In this document: one piece after another, positions 22,975 to 34,369 of the stretch
Layout: every line of letters starts with the position of its first letter
How positions within the stretch are numbered: position 1 is the first letter of the stretch
Source of the DNA: Trachythela sp. YZ-2020
Taxonomy: Eukaryota > Cnidaria > Anthozoa > Malacalcyonacea > Clavulariidae
Length of the DNA stretch: 64,000 bases
Direction of reading: 5' to 3'
Assembly (NCBI GenBank): GCA_016169945.1
Contig: JADLSH010000358.1
Location: 2,451,001 to 2,515,000, forward strand
Program-made: the position numbers and the translations under genes
The notes under the pieces: generated by a model
What the model saw: the letters and a program-made list of their open reading frames with translations, nothing else
Told to the model about the DNA's origin: nothing
Databases searched by the model: none

Positions 22975-25900
22975 CTATCTGGTAGTTTAAGCCATAGCAG
23001 AACAAAATCAGACGAATCCTTGTTGGTAATGTAAGACTTTTGGTGCATCTCGAACAAAGTCTGTGACACATTTTGTATAGCCTCATCATCGTTCTAAAAT
23101 ACATTATAAAAATACAATTGGTTGATGGCTTTATTTGTTGACTAATTGGTATATTCATTTCTATTGACTTACAGTCTCGGCAACATCCTCTGTGCTGGTT
23201 GTGTCCACATCAATTGTATTTGACTCCTCCCGATCACTGGTACTTGGCTGCTCTTGGACTATAATAATTATTAAAGAGAAAAGCAAAAATAACTGAGTGA
23301 ACTCATAACACACAGAAATCAATATATTTGTAAGCATCGATATATTTTACTTAGTCAATTAAAAATACATAGTTTTATTGAAATTTGATTATCTGTGTAT
23401 ACTGGTTTTGTGGCTTGTAATGGTGGTGCTGTTGGGTCGAATGAATCCCCTTCTGAAAAACCTTCATCATCAAATGACTCATCCATTTCAGTCGCACTGA
23501 ACATGTCAGGTTCATCAGGGTCGAGCTCCAGGTCATCTTCCCACTTTTTGCAAGTCTGTGAATACAAGTATTCAACACCAAAAAGGAATTATAAATTATA
23601 AAAGGAATTATATTCACCTGAAAAGGAATTATAGTATTTAGAATTTTAGTAATAATAATAATAATAATAATAATAATGATTTATTCAATAAGATCCACAA
23701 AGTGGCTCTTCCCCTATTGAAGACTACAGTATATACAAATATAGTTTACTTAGCATAAATACATTAGATTATATTATATTATAGAAATACGTTATATAAC
23801 TTATATTATATTATTTACAAGATAAAAAAAGAGAGAGAAGAAATGCTAAAAATGTTGTTAATGTACATATTATTACTGTAGTAACATTTCCCTAGGAAAA
23901 GAATACACATTAGTAGTCTGAATACACCTCTGTAGTGGTGTCAAATACTTGACCATACACCATTGCTGACAGTCCGTTCACTTCGTGGCACAGAGCAGCA
24001 TTGTATTGCCCGACTGCTTATTGACAGCATATTTTACCAATGCTCGGCCCCGATCTTCATTCCAGCACACAATGCCTTCTAGCAGATACGCTTGATAGTG
24101 CATATCACTGGCAGTTGTACCTTAATTAAGACAGCAAAATATTTTTATAGTCAATTGCAATTATAAGATTCTGTGAGCTCTTTACTTACCATACCAACAT
24201 GATTCGTACACACAGAGGTTGTTGATCAATGCGTACCTGGGAGGCTGTCTGATTCAATAGCTTTAAGACATTATCAGTTACTATTTTACCTGGAATGAAG
24301 CGAACAATGTGGTTGTGGAAGGATTCCAACGACATAGAGCCCCTAGCACACCGATATACTGGTAGAAGTATGCCACTTTTTGTTATGCTGCCAGTTTGTT
24401 GATAGAGATTGACACCATCTGTATCTTGAATGCATGGTAGATGTCTCTTCTGCTCTTCCCAGATTTCAGTGACACATGTTTCATCTAGGAGTGGGATGCC
24501 CATTGTATCATTCCCAAGGTGTGAGGAGTATGTAGAAATTAACTTTGTAATTATTTCACAGGACTCCCCAACACCCCGGTGGGGAGTCCTGTGGGACTCT
24601 GAGCAGCAGGCCACAGCGATTCGTGGCATGAAATGCCAGATGTCCAATCGCACAACAAGTTCGGGCCACTTTCTACATGGGACTGCTCATATCGTGCGAC
24701 TAAGCCATCAACCATATCATTCAAAAAATCGCCCTCGCCATCACTCAGGACTGACATCAACACCTGGCCAAACTCATTTCCAACATTTGTGCACCAGGAT
24801 GCTGTATTGCTTGCCTTTCCAGCAAACTTTTTCACAACCTATATAAACAAAGGCTAAAATAGTAATCTATTAGTAGATCATGCAATATTAGACTGATTAT
24901 AGACTTTTGATACCTTTTTGGTCGAGTCCATTTTCAGGACAGTGCCAAAGACAGTTGTGACCTTAGCTTTGGTTTCCTCCATCCTGCCAACAACATCCCG
25001 CACATACACGGCCAGGAACCACTGAGGTTTCGGAACAGGTAGCATTGGTGGTAGCGTTGCCAAAGTGAAGAGGCCTGTCTGTTCTTGCATTTGGAAGGGA
25101 TCTCGAGTCGTCATAAACCGAAGTGCCCTATTCAAGTGTGCCTCAGTGTGTTGCTCGGTGACCTGTTTGTAGATGCGGGCTGACGAGTTACAGAGTCCCC
25201 CTTCCCTCATTAACCCAACCACCTTTAAGTGACAGGAGTATCTACAAAAGTAATATAGTTTATGGGTAGACAATAATCTTTAATATGGTAGTTAATGATA
25301 TGGGTGGGCACAGCACACAAATTACCTGTACGTCAACAGTGCAGGGAAATAACTGCGACGACCCATGTCGAGTTGCGAAAGGACATGAATTGACCAGGCT
25401 GAAAATTGCTTTAGGCAAAATTTGCACTCAAGATATTCAGTTCCCATAAAGTACCACCCATCGATATCTAGCACTTTACGGATGGTCTTGTAAAGCCCTG
25501 ATTGAGTTAGATGGTAGATCTATTAAAAACAACATGTTTCACAATTATTTCAGTATTTCAAGAGATCATGCAATATTAAGATATAAGAGACATAGAGTAC
25601 ATGATTTTATAGTTTGGGTGAACAAACCTTAGTGCCTTGTTCCTTTTGCTTACTCTGACACTTGTCAGTGCAGAAGAATCTGATTCCCCAAACTTTTTGA
25701 GGCGCCCATGCAGGAAAAATGGGGAAAGGAAGTACAGGTCCGTTGACGCCGGCGGGCCACTGTGTTTTTGACCTGGTTGTGGTGGATACCACCACATTTG
25801 AAGATTTGCTACAAGTTCATGCTTGCCTGTATGATAGAAATGCACAAATTCAATGCAAGTTAATATGAGCACAATCAGTCATACCTGAACATGTAATTAT

Positions 25901-26014
25901 ACATGAGTCATTAAACATACCAGTTTTATTGTTATAACTGTATAGTGACTTGTTTAACCACTCTTGCTCCAGGATTGGTAATGTCTTTTGCCAAGTCTTT
26001 GGTAAACATATTTT
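22975..26014 (-). pseudogene. DUF6729-type family gene, copy II: central part to near C-terminus
   Basis: Likely exons in transcript order: 26014-25921 (TWQKTLPILEQEWLNKSLYS), 25826-25628 (LQMWWYPPQPGQKHSGPPAS, then FFCTDKCQSKQKEQGTK after a frame change), 25519-25326 (SGLYKTIRKVLDIDGWYFMG, YLECKFCLKQFSAWSIHVL), 25241-24914 (YSCHLKVVGLMREGGLCNSS, VTTVFGTVLKMDSTKKVSK), 24838-24237, 24118-23957, 23268-23170 and 23093-22975. Acceptors and donors are canonical at most joins. The MWWYPPQP ... CTDKC segment is the DUF6729 signature as I know it. The 24838-24237 exon lacks two blocks present in copy I (around 17180-17250 and 16930-17110), so the central domain is deleted. Function of the family is unknown. 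Confidence 0.65.
23649..23860. repeat. (AAT)n and AT-rich tract, probable LINE/SINE tail on the minus strand
   Basis: Nine or so AAT units followed by GATTTATTCAATAAGATCCA and an AT-rich stretch occur in copy II but not at the equivalent place in copy I (near 16175), so this is an insertion after the duplication. The repeat end looks like the 3' tail of a retroposon read on the minus strand. Confidence 0.5.
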
Positions 26015-26321
26015 CTGAAAATAATAGCACACAGGAACACTGAGTTTCACACAACAACTGAGTTTCACACACATGTCAAAATAGATCAATTATTCTCGGT
26101 TGGGTTATTTCACGCTCAATGCCCAGGCGGGGGAGTTCTTTCAAATCTACCAAGCCTGGCATCTCTGGTATGTTTTAATTAGGCTTTGAGAGCTCACAGA
26201 CGCTTTAAAATCCGGTTGTCGGCAGACTTTCTTGGCATTACACCGTTCGCACTCGAAGAAGAAAGTTCCTTTTAAAGAAGTTTTGGTTTGTTCCTTTACG
26301 CGTGTGTTGTAGCTGAGCCCT

Positions 26322-29300
26322 ATGGATCAGCCGGTTGTTCCACAGCCTGTTGACGTACAAAATGTCATCGCGGAGTTGGGAGAGGCGCCCAACCAAATCG
26401 TCCAAGAACAGCAAAACCCTGCAGCGGTGAACGATCCTGTTAATCCACCTGATTTACCTGCAGCAGCGCCGGTTCCTGCGCCTCAGGTTAGCAATTATTA
26501 CTTTGATTTCGTGCTTTGCACGTGGCAGTTCTGTCAGTCTATTAGCAAGTTCAGTTATAACCTAACGGCTTAATCGTATTTCCTTCGTTCCATGTTGTCT
26601 TCCCACGGGTCATTTATGATCCGGTCTTGGTCCGTACAACGAACGTGCAGAATACCATTCCTTAAGTTATAATGTACATGTTGACCTTTCATTTACAAAT
26701 TTTCAATTGCTGGTAATTTTTCTGCGGTTCTATATGTTTTCAACCCCCACTATTCAGCGAGAAAGGTATTCTTAGTACGCCTTATACACTGTCTACGACG
26801 GAGTCCTCGTTTGTTCAGTGCTTGGTTGTGAAACGAACTTAGCGAATTCATTCTCCAGTACTTGTCAGTTACTACCAATAAATGTCATTTTGTAAAATAC
26901 ACTTAAAGTTTTATATCTCGTTTCCTTTTATTTACTGGTATTTCTCCAGCATAGCGGCGGTTCGTGAAATTGCTGGGTTAGGGCGTTCCATGTTTTAGAT
27001 ATTTGCATAAACCCACTGGGGTGAGACGGCATTTGGGCTGCTTGATACTTGAAATCGCTGCTGTGTGACGGCAATTAGATTATTTAATATCTCTAATCGC
27101 TGCTGTGTGACGGCATTTAAGCTACTAGATTTTGAAATCGCTGCTGTGTGACGGCGTTTAAGCTGATTGATATTAGAGACCTTAAGATTGACGTTTACGG
27201 CAAACCACAAACCGCTGTGAAAGTTGATGTTTTTGCTGTTGTAATTCACCAGCTTTTACACAAATTTGGAAAGATATCAAACATTCGTACAACTTACGAA
27301 ATTGTGCACTAATCAATTAATAAAGTTTAGTCACCTTTGGCGTTCTCGGCAAACCAGGAAACTACATCTTGAGGTTCGAGGTTTACCGTTGTACGCCTAC
27401 GAGTGCCTTTAGGCGTTCAAGCATGAAATTTATACGCCAAATGTAAACTTCAAACCTCAAGATGTAGTTTCCTGGTTTGGCGAGAACGCCAAAGGTGATT
27501 AATCTTGTTTAATTGATTAGTGCACAATTTCGTAAGCTATACGGGTGTTTGATATCTTTCCAAATTTGTGTAAAAGCTGGTGAATTACAACAGCAAAAAC
27601 CTCAACTTTCACAGCGGTTTGCGGTTTGCCGTAAACTTCAATCGTAAGGTCTCTATTCTGACATCGCTGCTGTGTGACGGCGTTTTAAGCTGCTTGATAC
27701 TTGAAATCGCTGCTGTGTGACGGCGTTTTAAGCTGCTTGATATTTTGAAATCGCTGCTGTGTCACGGCATTAAAGCCATTTGATATTTTGAAATCGCTGC
27801 TGTGTGACGGCGTTTAAGCCATTTGATATTTGGTAATCGCTGCTGTGTGACGGCGTTTTAGCTGCTTGACATTTTAAAATCACTGCTCTGTGACGGCGGT
27901 TAAGCTGCTTGACATTTTGAAATCGCTGCTGTGTGACGGCGTTTAAGCTGCTTGATATTTGAAATTGCTGCTGTGTGACGGCATTTAAAGCCAGCCGCAC
28001 ACGATGCGATCTTGTCGGTCGACTTTATTCGCCCGACTACAAAAATAATATCAAAACGATTTGATATTCAGCGATGAAATCGGTCGGCAAAAATCCATTG
28101 ATCCAAGACAAAGCACACGATGAAATTTAAATAAACATTTGAAATCGCTGCTGTGTGACCGCGTTTAGGCTGCTTGATATTTTCAAATCGCTGCTGTGTG
28201 ACGGGGTTTAAGTTTGTTGACACTTTAATTTGAAATCGCTGCTGTGTGACGGCGTTTAACAATTGACTTAACATTCCTGTGTTTGCCGTTATGCTTCCTT
28301 ATGTTTTATTGAGGATTTGGCTTTATTTGTTGATTTCATAAACAGTTTCTACTCGCTACACTGTCAATGCTGATTTGCATATGGTTAAATTAGTTGCCTG
28401 TACGGCCATGATACCGTGTTTACACACGATCATTGACTTCGTATGCCATAGCTCGCTGAGTTAAGAGCGTGTTTTTTTTGCTGTTTCGTTTGCAGCCGGT
28501 TACATTGGAAGTGCTTCAGGCGCAATTACTCAACTTGCAGCAGCGTGCCGACACACACTCCGTTGATACAGCATTGAGTCTTCTTCGACGGGAGTTAGAG
28601 AAGCCGTTTGGGGTTTTTGGCCCCTACGCCGCCCTTGGTGCATTGGAGTGTTTGGTAGACGTCGCACGCGAGAAGCATGATCAGTCCGCGAATCGATATA
28701 ACACCATTCATAAGCAATGTCGTCCATTGCTTAAGGTGTCCATCCCCTCTTGAAACTTTTTTTTTAATTTTTAAGTAGACTTATGTGAAAATAGAATTTT
28801 CTGAAAGGGTTAAGTGAAAGAAAAAGATAAATGCAAAAAAATATTCAAAAACTCGTTAATTACACTAATTATCCAACATGGCGGCCGTTAATTAACCCAT
28901 AATTGCTTAGCGTCGTAAACATGATATCTCAAGAACCATTTACCAGAATCTAATGAATGGTATATTTTTAGAAAGCTTAGAACCTGATCTAGTGCCTGAC
29001 ACTCTTCAATTTTCTTCAAAATTCTTTTTAAAAAAATAAGAGCTAAATTTTGGAATTTTTCAATTATTTAACTAAAAAATCAGGTATTTTTTAAGGAAAT
29101 TAGCAAATAATTCATTATTAATGAAAAATATTGAAATTTGAAAAGTGTCAGGCACTAGATAATGTTACAGTCTGTAAGTATGCCAAATATCAACCTTCTG
29201 CAATGAATAGTCACAAGATTACAGTGTCACAAAGATCACTAACACTCGTCAAATTGCAAACAAGAGAAAAATTCAAGTTAAAGTTTTTATTCATGTTATT

Positions 29301-30024
29301 TTCATGGGGTAAATTTTTAGAAAAGGTAACTTTGAGAGCTTGTTTCACCAAGAGTAAATTTTTGTTGAGAAAATCAACCATGCAGTCTTAATGTACAATA
29401 GGTTAGGGACTCAAAATAACAATATGTTTAAAAAACAGCTGATAAGAGGGGATGAGTACCTTAACCATCCCCAGTTCCGTGACATCCTGATCAAGCTTGT
29501 TGGAAGTAAAGAGGATATCGCTGTATCAAGAGTCATCGAGAAGTCTCTTAGGCATCCAAGTGCCGAGTCCCCTGGTTCTCTGGCCACCGTCGTCAATTAC
29601 AACGCTATGCCATTCTCCAGGCGGTACCAAGCGACGCTTGGATATGGGCGTGCGCCTTATGTTCCTCGTTCACGGCCTTTCCCGTCTTTGCCACCACTGT
29701 GCTAGTCGGTTGGAGAAGCACCTAAAGGATCTCCATCTTCACGAGGGTGAGACGATGCATAGTTTCCGTTCAGGCTGTTCTATCACCTTGTCTCTCCTCG
29801 GCGCCTCGACGGATGAGGTGGCGCGCCACGTTGGATGGAAAAGCCTTCAAACTGCCACCTATTACACCCAGACTGACAAAGTTATGCGCACAGAGAAGTT
29901 AGCTGACCCTCTCACCGCGGGTGCTGTGACATCAGCAGATAATCCAACTGCGGATTCTGCGCGTTCGGGTCAGCAGTTTCGTTCCCGTAACCATATTTGT
30001 GACTTTGGACAGGCTTTTCCTTAA
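26322..30024 (+). CDS. Three-exon gene ending in a tyrosine-recombinase catalytic segment
   Basis: Exon 1 (26322-26486; start MDQPVVPQPVDVQN, Pro/Ala-rich), exon 2 (28496-28735; LEVLQAQLLNLQQRADTHSV, LGALECLVDVAREKHDQS) and exon 3 (from 29439) have canonical GT-AG borders and all join in phase 0. Exon 3 starts LIRGDEYLNHPQFRDILIKL. After a frame change near 29620-29650 a second frame to 30024 reads GETMHSFRSGCSITLSLLGA, DEVARHVGWKSLQTATYYTQ: the His-x-x-Arg, His and Tyr of a tyrosine recombinase of the DIRS/Crypton-related kind. The first catalytic Arg is not seen, so the core is truncated. Intron 1 holds a 43-bp satellite. It is either a decayed transposon gene or a host gene derived from one. 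Confidence 0.55.
26995..28260. repeat. 43-44-bp satellite (AAATCGCTGCTGTGTGACGG), split by a fold-back element
   Basis: The core AAATCGCTGCTGTGTGACGG plus a spacer such as CGTTTAAGCTGCTTGATATT repeats about four times at 26995-27175 and about eleven times at 27660-28258. The two blocks are separated by a long inverted repeat (27175-27652), and the second is interrupted near 27990-28135 by non-repeat sequence. It sits in intron 1 of the recombinase-like gene. Confidence 0.92.
27175..27652. mobile_element. 478-bp fold-back/MITE with arms of about 220 bp
   Basis: AGAGACCTTAAGATTGACGT at the left matches the inverse at the right (ACTTCAATCGTAAGGTCTCT); homology continues inward to ACCTCAAGATGTAGTTTCCT, leaving a short centre near 27396-27436. 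ATT lies just outside both ends, so the duplication may be 3 bp. It interrupts the 43-bp satellite. No coding capacity; superfamily not assigned. Confidence 0.85.
28987..29160. mobile_element. Short fold-back element
   Basis: ATCTAGTGCCTGACACTCTTC at 28987 is matched by its near inverse GAAAAGTGTCAGGCACTAGAT ending at 29160, about 174 bp in all, in intron 2 of the recombinase-like gene. No target duplication could be fixed. Confidence 0.6.
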
Positions 30025-30319
30025 GCGTACCTAGGAGTTAAACTTTTGCCTCTAAAGAGTGTCATTAAATGTACAAATATATATAATTTATTTCTTTCGT
30101 GCGTTTCTTTCGTTTCTGAGTTTTGGAGGGGGTAGGTTTTTTACCAGGGGATTTAGTACGGCGTTTGTCGGGGATCGTGCGCTTATGTATGCCGGGGGTC
30201 CTAAGAAAATTCAATTTCATTCCCAATCTTAACTCCCTCCGCCCGGGGCATTGTGTGGGAGGAAGACCACGGAGAATATATTACGATTCCAATGCGTACA
30301 GCTTGGTACAGTACTTAAT
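30025..30319. other. 3' flank of the recombinase-like gene
   Basis: AT-rich after the stop at 30024, with AATGTACAAATATATATAAT as a plausible 3'-end region. Otherwise nothing recognised. Confidence 0.3.
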
Positions 30320-30560
30320 TAAACTGACTGGGAATCGAACCCAGACCCACTCAGTAGCGTAGCCAGCCCGCCGATTTAGTCCCACTATACAAATTTGTTC
30401 GTGTTCATTGACGGTGAAAACAATCAATTTCTAAAGAAATGAATTTATAATGATTGGAAATTTGAATAGCGGGACCAAATCGGCTGGCTGGCTAAGCCAC
30501 TGGACCCACTGCAAAGAAAGCAACAATGCTGACCATTACACCATCAATGCATGATTTGTA
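30320..30560 (-). pseudogene. tRNA-like sequence split by a hAT MITE
   Basis: On the minus strand, GGTGTAATGGTCAGCATTG (D-arm/A-box-like) and TGGGTTCGATTCCCAG (T-arm, perfect B box) lie on either side of the MITE at 30352-30502. Removing the MITE and one 8-bp duplication brings them to tRNA spacing, with TTTCTTT as a possible anticodon loop. The A-box half recurs at about 33405-33430 in the paralogous region. It is a tRNA pseudogene or the head of a SINE; I cannot assign an amino acid safely. Confidence 0.5.
30352..30502. mobile_element. 151-bp hAT MITE with 8-bp target duplication (second copy)
   Basis: The ends CAGTAGCGTAGCCAGCCCG and its inverse (GCTGGCTAAGCCACTG) match the 11859 copy. 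GACCCACT occurs directly before (30344-30351) and after (30503-30510). The internal sequence (TTCATTGACGGTGAAAACAA) is shared with the first copy. Confidence 0.92.
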
Positions 30561-30607
30561 CCAAGCCGCAGAAGGTTTATGGCTGACATTAATCGGTATT
30601 TTTAGAT

Positions 30608-31445
30608 TTAATAAGTCATATTTACCTTTTCTATTGCACTTGGTAAATCTGATCGAGTAAGAGGAACAGTCTGCACAGGCAATGGTGGTGGTGCTGAAAC
30701 ATGTATGTCTCCAATTGACACACTTGAACATGCTTCTTGCTCTATCTCATCGACTAGCCGAACAAGTGCCTCGTCATCTGCCTTTTCTTCCAGGAGTTGT
30801 TGTTGTGTTTTAATGAAACTCTTCAACTTATCCAATTGCCCACCAGGATGAGTGACATGAAGCTGTAGTATGCTCTTCACATATTTATTGTGCTCCAGAG
30901 GAGAAATGAACAAGTTCAAGGGAGACATGTTTTTATAAGGCCCAAACCCAATCAAAACATGTCCTTCGGCATCACAGACAGTGGACGAACTCGGCAAGGG
31001 CACTTTTTGGGACAAGTCTTGCAGTTGACCTAGCTTTACTGCATTTAGCATCTCTGGGAAGTGTTGGACATAGCTTAAAACCATATAGAATATTTATAAA
31101 CATTTGAACTTTGTCATGATGAAAAATATACTTTACTTATTTCTGTTCTAGCATATAATATTCTCTATACTATATATATGGTGAATTTGTATGCATATAA
31201 ATACCTGTATAGTCCTTCCTTATTCTGCCATTGTGGGTCGTTGTCCCTTTTAGTATTCTCGCGTGCCTTTCCATGGGCTGCCATTAACATTGTCGCCCAA
31301 TCAAATCATTCTCCAGAAGCCAGAGAAAGGTTTTCCTTCTATATTTGCCAAACTGCAAAGACAACATTCCCAAAACCCGTTGCATGTTGTCTGGGTTACC
31401 TTTAGCATCAACAACTCGCTGCTTAGCCTCAGCTTCAACCTAAAC
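30608..31445 (-). pseudogene. DUF6729-type family: N-terminal exons, set B
   Basis: A minus-strand exon at about 31445-31200 reads LSLQFGKYRRKTFLWLLEND, with frame breaks toward its end. An exon at about 31082-30626 reads LSYVQHFPEMLNAVKLGQLQ, GHVLIGFGPYKNMSPL, LQLHVTHPGGQLDKLKSFIK and a Pro-rich tail. In homologous fish and invertebrate proteins the FGKY..FrWLLENDvGYA segment lies in the N-terminal part. The set is paralogous to 33400-35034. Frame breaks in the first exon mark it as decayed. Function unknown. Confidence 0.6.
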
Positions 31446-31509
31446 ACGGTGAAAATATTATATATTAACACAAATTTGGTATCTGACAAACACTAAATAC
31501 ACTGTCTTC

Positions 31510-33060
31510 ATCTTAACAGGTTCGAATACTGTTGTACCGGAAAAAAGGATCTTTCTAACATTATGGCTTCCTTTGGAATTGACGAGGTGCAAGACAAGCT
31601 GATGACCAGGAGAGTGTTAGAGCTTGGGTAGAAGAGTGGTGCCAGAGTGAGAATAATCCAGTTCTGTTTTGCAAGTGCCAGGGAGAAGATGCCCTGTATA
31701 GGTATAGATTTGGCAAATGATAACTCTATGATAGTTATTCAAAGTCAATTACTTTGAGCAAGAGTGGTCAGGAAAAAAAGAATGGTGGGCTTATTGTTAT
31801 CGAAGAGGACTTGGAATAAACACCAATATGGCAGTGGAAGCATTTCATCGCGTATTTAAATACAACTATTTAAATGGGAAATTTAACAAGTGAGTAGACA
31901 ACTGCCTGATAAATTTACTCAAATATGTCAGGGACAAATCATTTGAGAGGGTTATAAGAATGACAAAGGGAAAGAGTACACATAAATTGAATCTGATCCA
32001 CAATCGTCACAAGAGCAGAGAAATTGACATTAATAACGTTGATAATAATGCAAAAAAGAAGGCCTCTATTGCAGTTGAAAGTGATGAAGAATACACCAGC
32101 GAACGAGAACATCGAACGACAACCAAGGTTTAAATCGACAAAGAAAAAAGAAAGCGAACAAAGAATATGAGATTCATGAAACCAACAAGCCAGGATGTTA
32201 GTTCACTTTTTACACAGACTCCAGCTGACAAAAGTAGGTCACCTTAAAATATGTACCCGGCGAGAACATATTACTAGCTCTCGTGTTCATTTATCTTTTT
32301 GAAGTTTTCGTGTTCATTTATAATTTAAAAATGTGTATCTATTGGTGGGACTGTATTAGCACTATCCACCGGATAAAGCTTAATAAAATTGATTGGCATA
32401 ACCCATGATGCAGATTTAGGATTAGTATTTACATACACAGTACTGTATGTACATTTAGAGCAATCAGAGAATAAAGACATGATGATTTTTACAAAGGTGG
32501 CGAAAATCAATATCCTAGCTGTTTATCTATAAATGATTAACCGTGCTTATGTATAATCTAAAATACTAAACAAATTCTGAATTTTAGTCGAGATGATACT
32601 CAAATGATTTGGAATCCCAACTAAAGCCATTCAAGCCATCCATATATAAGGGCAAGGAAGTTAGTGGACTTATTTCTGAGGATGAAATCCATCTAGAGGA
32701 GGACCACCCACCACAAGAAGCACTAAATCATGATGTCTCCCTACTGAACTCAGCAGCCTGGATGAAAGTTAGCAATTCAGGTATACTTCACTGTAAACTG
32801 CTTTAGGCCATTAGCTGGTAACACGCTCAGATGTGCCCAACTTTAGTATTGCCTAACGCCAGACGATTTTACTCGTCAGTGGTAGGGAATTGCCAGTTAA
32901 TGGATTAACCGAGAAACTAAACATTACCAATCTAATGTATGGTTTTATCCAATAGTAAGAGTTCTACAAGAAGACTGGATGTGCAATACTTGCAGGATAG
33001 CCAAGTACGAAAACATGATTATGAGTGACTCATGTTCCACCTGGCACCACTGGTAAGGCT
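31510..33060 (+). pseudogene. MULE-like transposase C-terminal fragment plus PHD-like exon
   Basis: Plus-strand pieces read NPVLFCKCQGEDALYRY, FEQEWSGKKEWWAYCYRRGL, GINTNMAVEAFHRVFKYNYL and VRDKSFERVIRMTKGKSTHK, which match the region after the DDE core in Mutator-like (SWIM-type) multicopy proteins of aquatic invertebrates. Further on, WMCNTCRIAKYENMIMSDSC and STWHHW before a GTAAGG donor (about 33053) look like part of a PHD finger. Stops such as the TGA at about 31730 and large gaps show decay. The catalytic core is not in the window. Confidence 0.5.
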
Positions 33061-34027
33061 ACAGATGTGGCATAAATTACTGTAACATAGTCAATAATCA
33101 TTAACCTGTCTTTTTATTTGATGTACTGACTAACTAGTATAATTCAGAAAGTGATGGCTACCCTCTGAAGAATACCGTCTGGCCTTCGATGTGCATGTAT
33201 TCAGTTCAATGCACATGTGCATTAACAATTTTAAACTCCGAATTTGGTATACTTTTTACTCTACAGCAATGTTGGAACTTTGCTTGGCTGTGATTGGTCC
33301 ACAGTGGTTCCAACATTCAAGCATCTCGAAGCTGATTGGACTAGAGGGGTTCCAACATTGGTAGATTGAGATTCTCTTTGCGCAAGGATGACACGCAAAT
33401 TTGTGAATGTTCACCATTACACCATCGATGCTTTTGTACCAAGCTGTAGTTAGATCTGCTGCACTAAAGGTAGCATTTTTGCATTGACTTATTAATAAAA
33501 TAACTCCTCTTACCTTTTCCAATGGCCTTGGTTGTGGCAATGGACCAGCTGGGGCAGGGACAGTCATTGGTGGTGGGACAGGGACAGTCATTCGCGGTGG
33601 GACAGTCATTCGCGGTGAGGGTGGTTTATGCTGCAACGCAGGATTTATCGCTCGGCATGTTCGGCAGCCTTCACTAGCAACTCATCGTCTAACTGTTCTT
33701 GCTTATTTTGCTTCTCAATTATGTAACGCTTCAACTTGTCCAACTGCCCTCCAGGATGAGTAACATGAAACTCGAGGATAGATCTTACATACCTCTTGTG
33801 CTCATCCTGCCCAGGTAGAGTGGTACAAATCGAAATGCGACATGAGCTCCAAACCCAACAAGATTATGCCCCTCGCTTTCCCCAGAAGTTGTTGCAGCAG
33901 AGGTGGTCGCAGCAGAGTTGGTTGCCTTAGTTTGGGCAACATTACTCCCTTGCCGTGTTTTCACAGCACTTCTCATATCTGGGAAGTGCTGAATATAGCT
34001 TAAAAACAAAAAAAAGATACCTTTGAG

Positions 34028-34132
34028 AATACTGGGTTTGGTGGATAATCCAAGTGAGTAGATATATACACAATTTTAAGACCTAACCAGGAACGGTTGC
34101 GAAAAATCCAACACTAGGTCCTCTGGCAGAAC
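34028..34132 (-). mobile_element. SINE tail fragment, inverted
   Basis: Read on the minus strand it gives AGTGTTGGATTTTTCGCAAC, CGTTCCTGGTTAGGTCTTAA and the body shared by the two plus-strand copies that follow, without the tRNA head. It faces the copy at 34155, so a transcript across both could fold into a hairpin of about 100 bp. Confidence 0.85.
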
Positions 34133-34333
34133 TTACGGTTACAGCTCACCAACTGGCCTCTGTAGCTCAGTTAGTTAGAGCGCTGCACCGGAAGGACCTA
34201 GTGTTGCATTTTTCGCAACCGTTCCTGGTTAGGTCTTAAAATTGTGTATATATTTACTCACTTGGATTATCCACCAAACCCAGTATTCTAGTTCAACCAA
34301 GTGAAGTGCAAAAAAATCTTTGAAGTTTACCTT
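34129..34333 (+). mobile_element. tRNA-derived SINE, copy with internally deleted head
   Basis: The head GGCCTCTGTAGCTCAGTTAG (good A box) with AGAGCGCTGCACCGGAA is followed directly by GGACCTAGTGTTGCA; about 38 bp including the B box are missing compared with the next copy. The body CGCAACCGTTCCTGGTTAGG runs to GTTTACCT. The 5' flank ACTTACGGTTACAGCTCA is shared with the next copy, pointing to local duplication rather than two independent insertions. Confidence 0.85.
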
Positions 34334-34369
34334 ATCACAACCCGCACACCCGATAACCTATATATGCAT

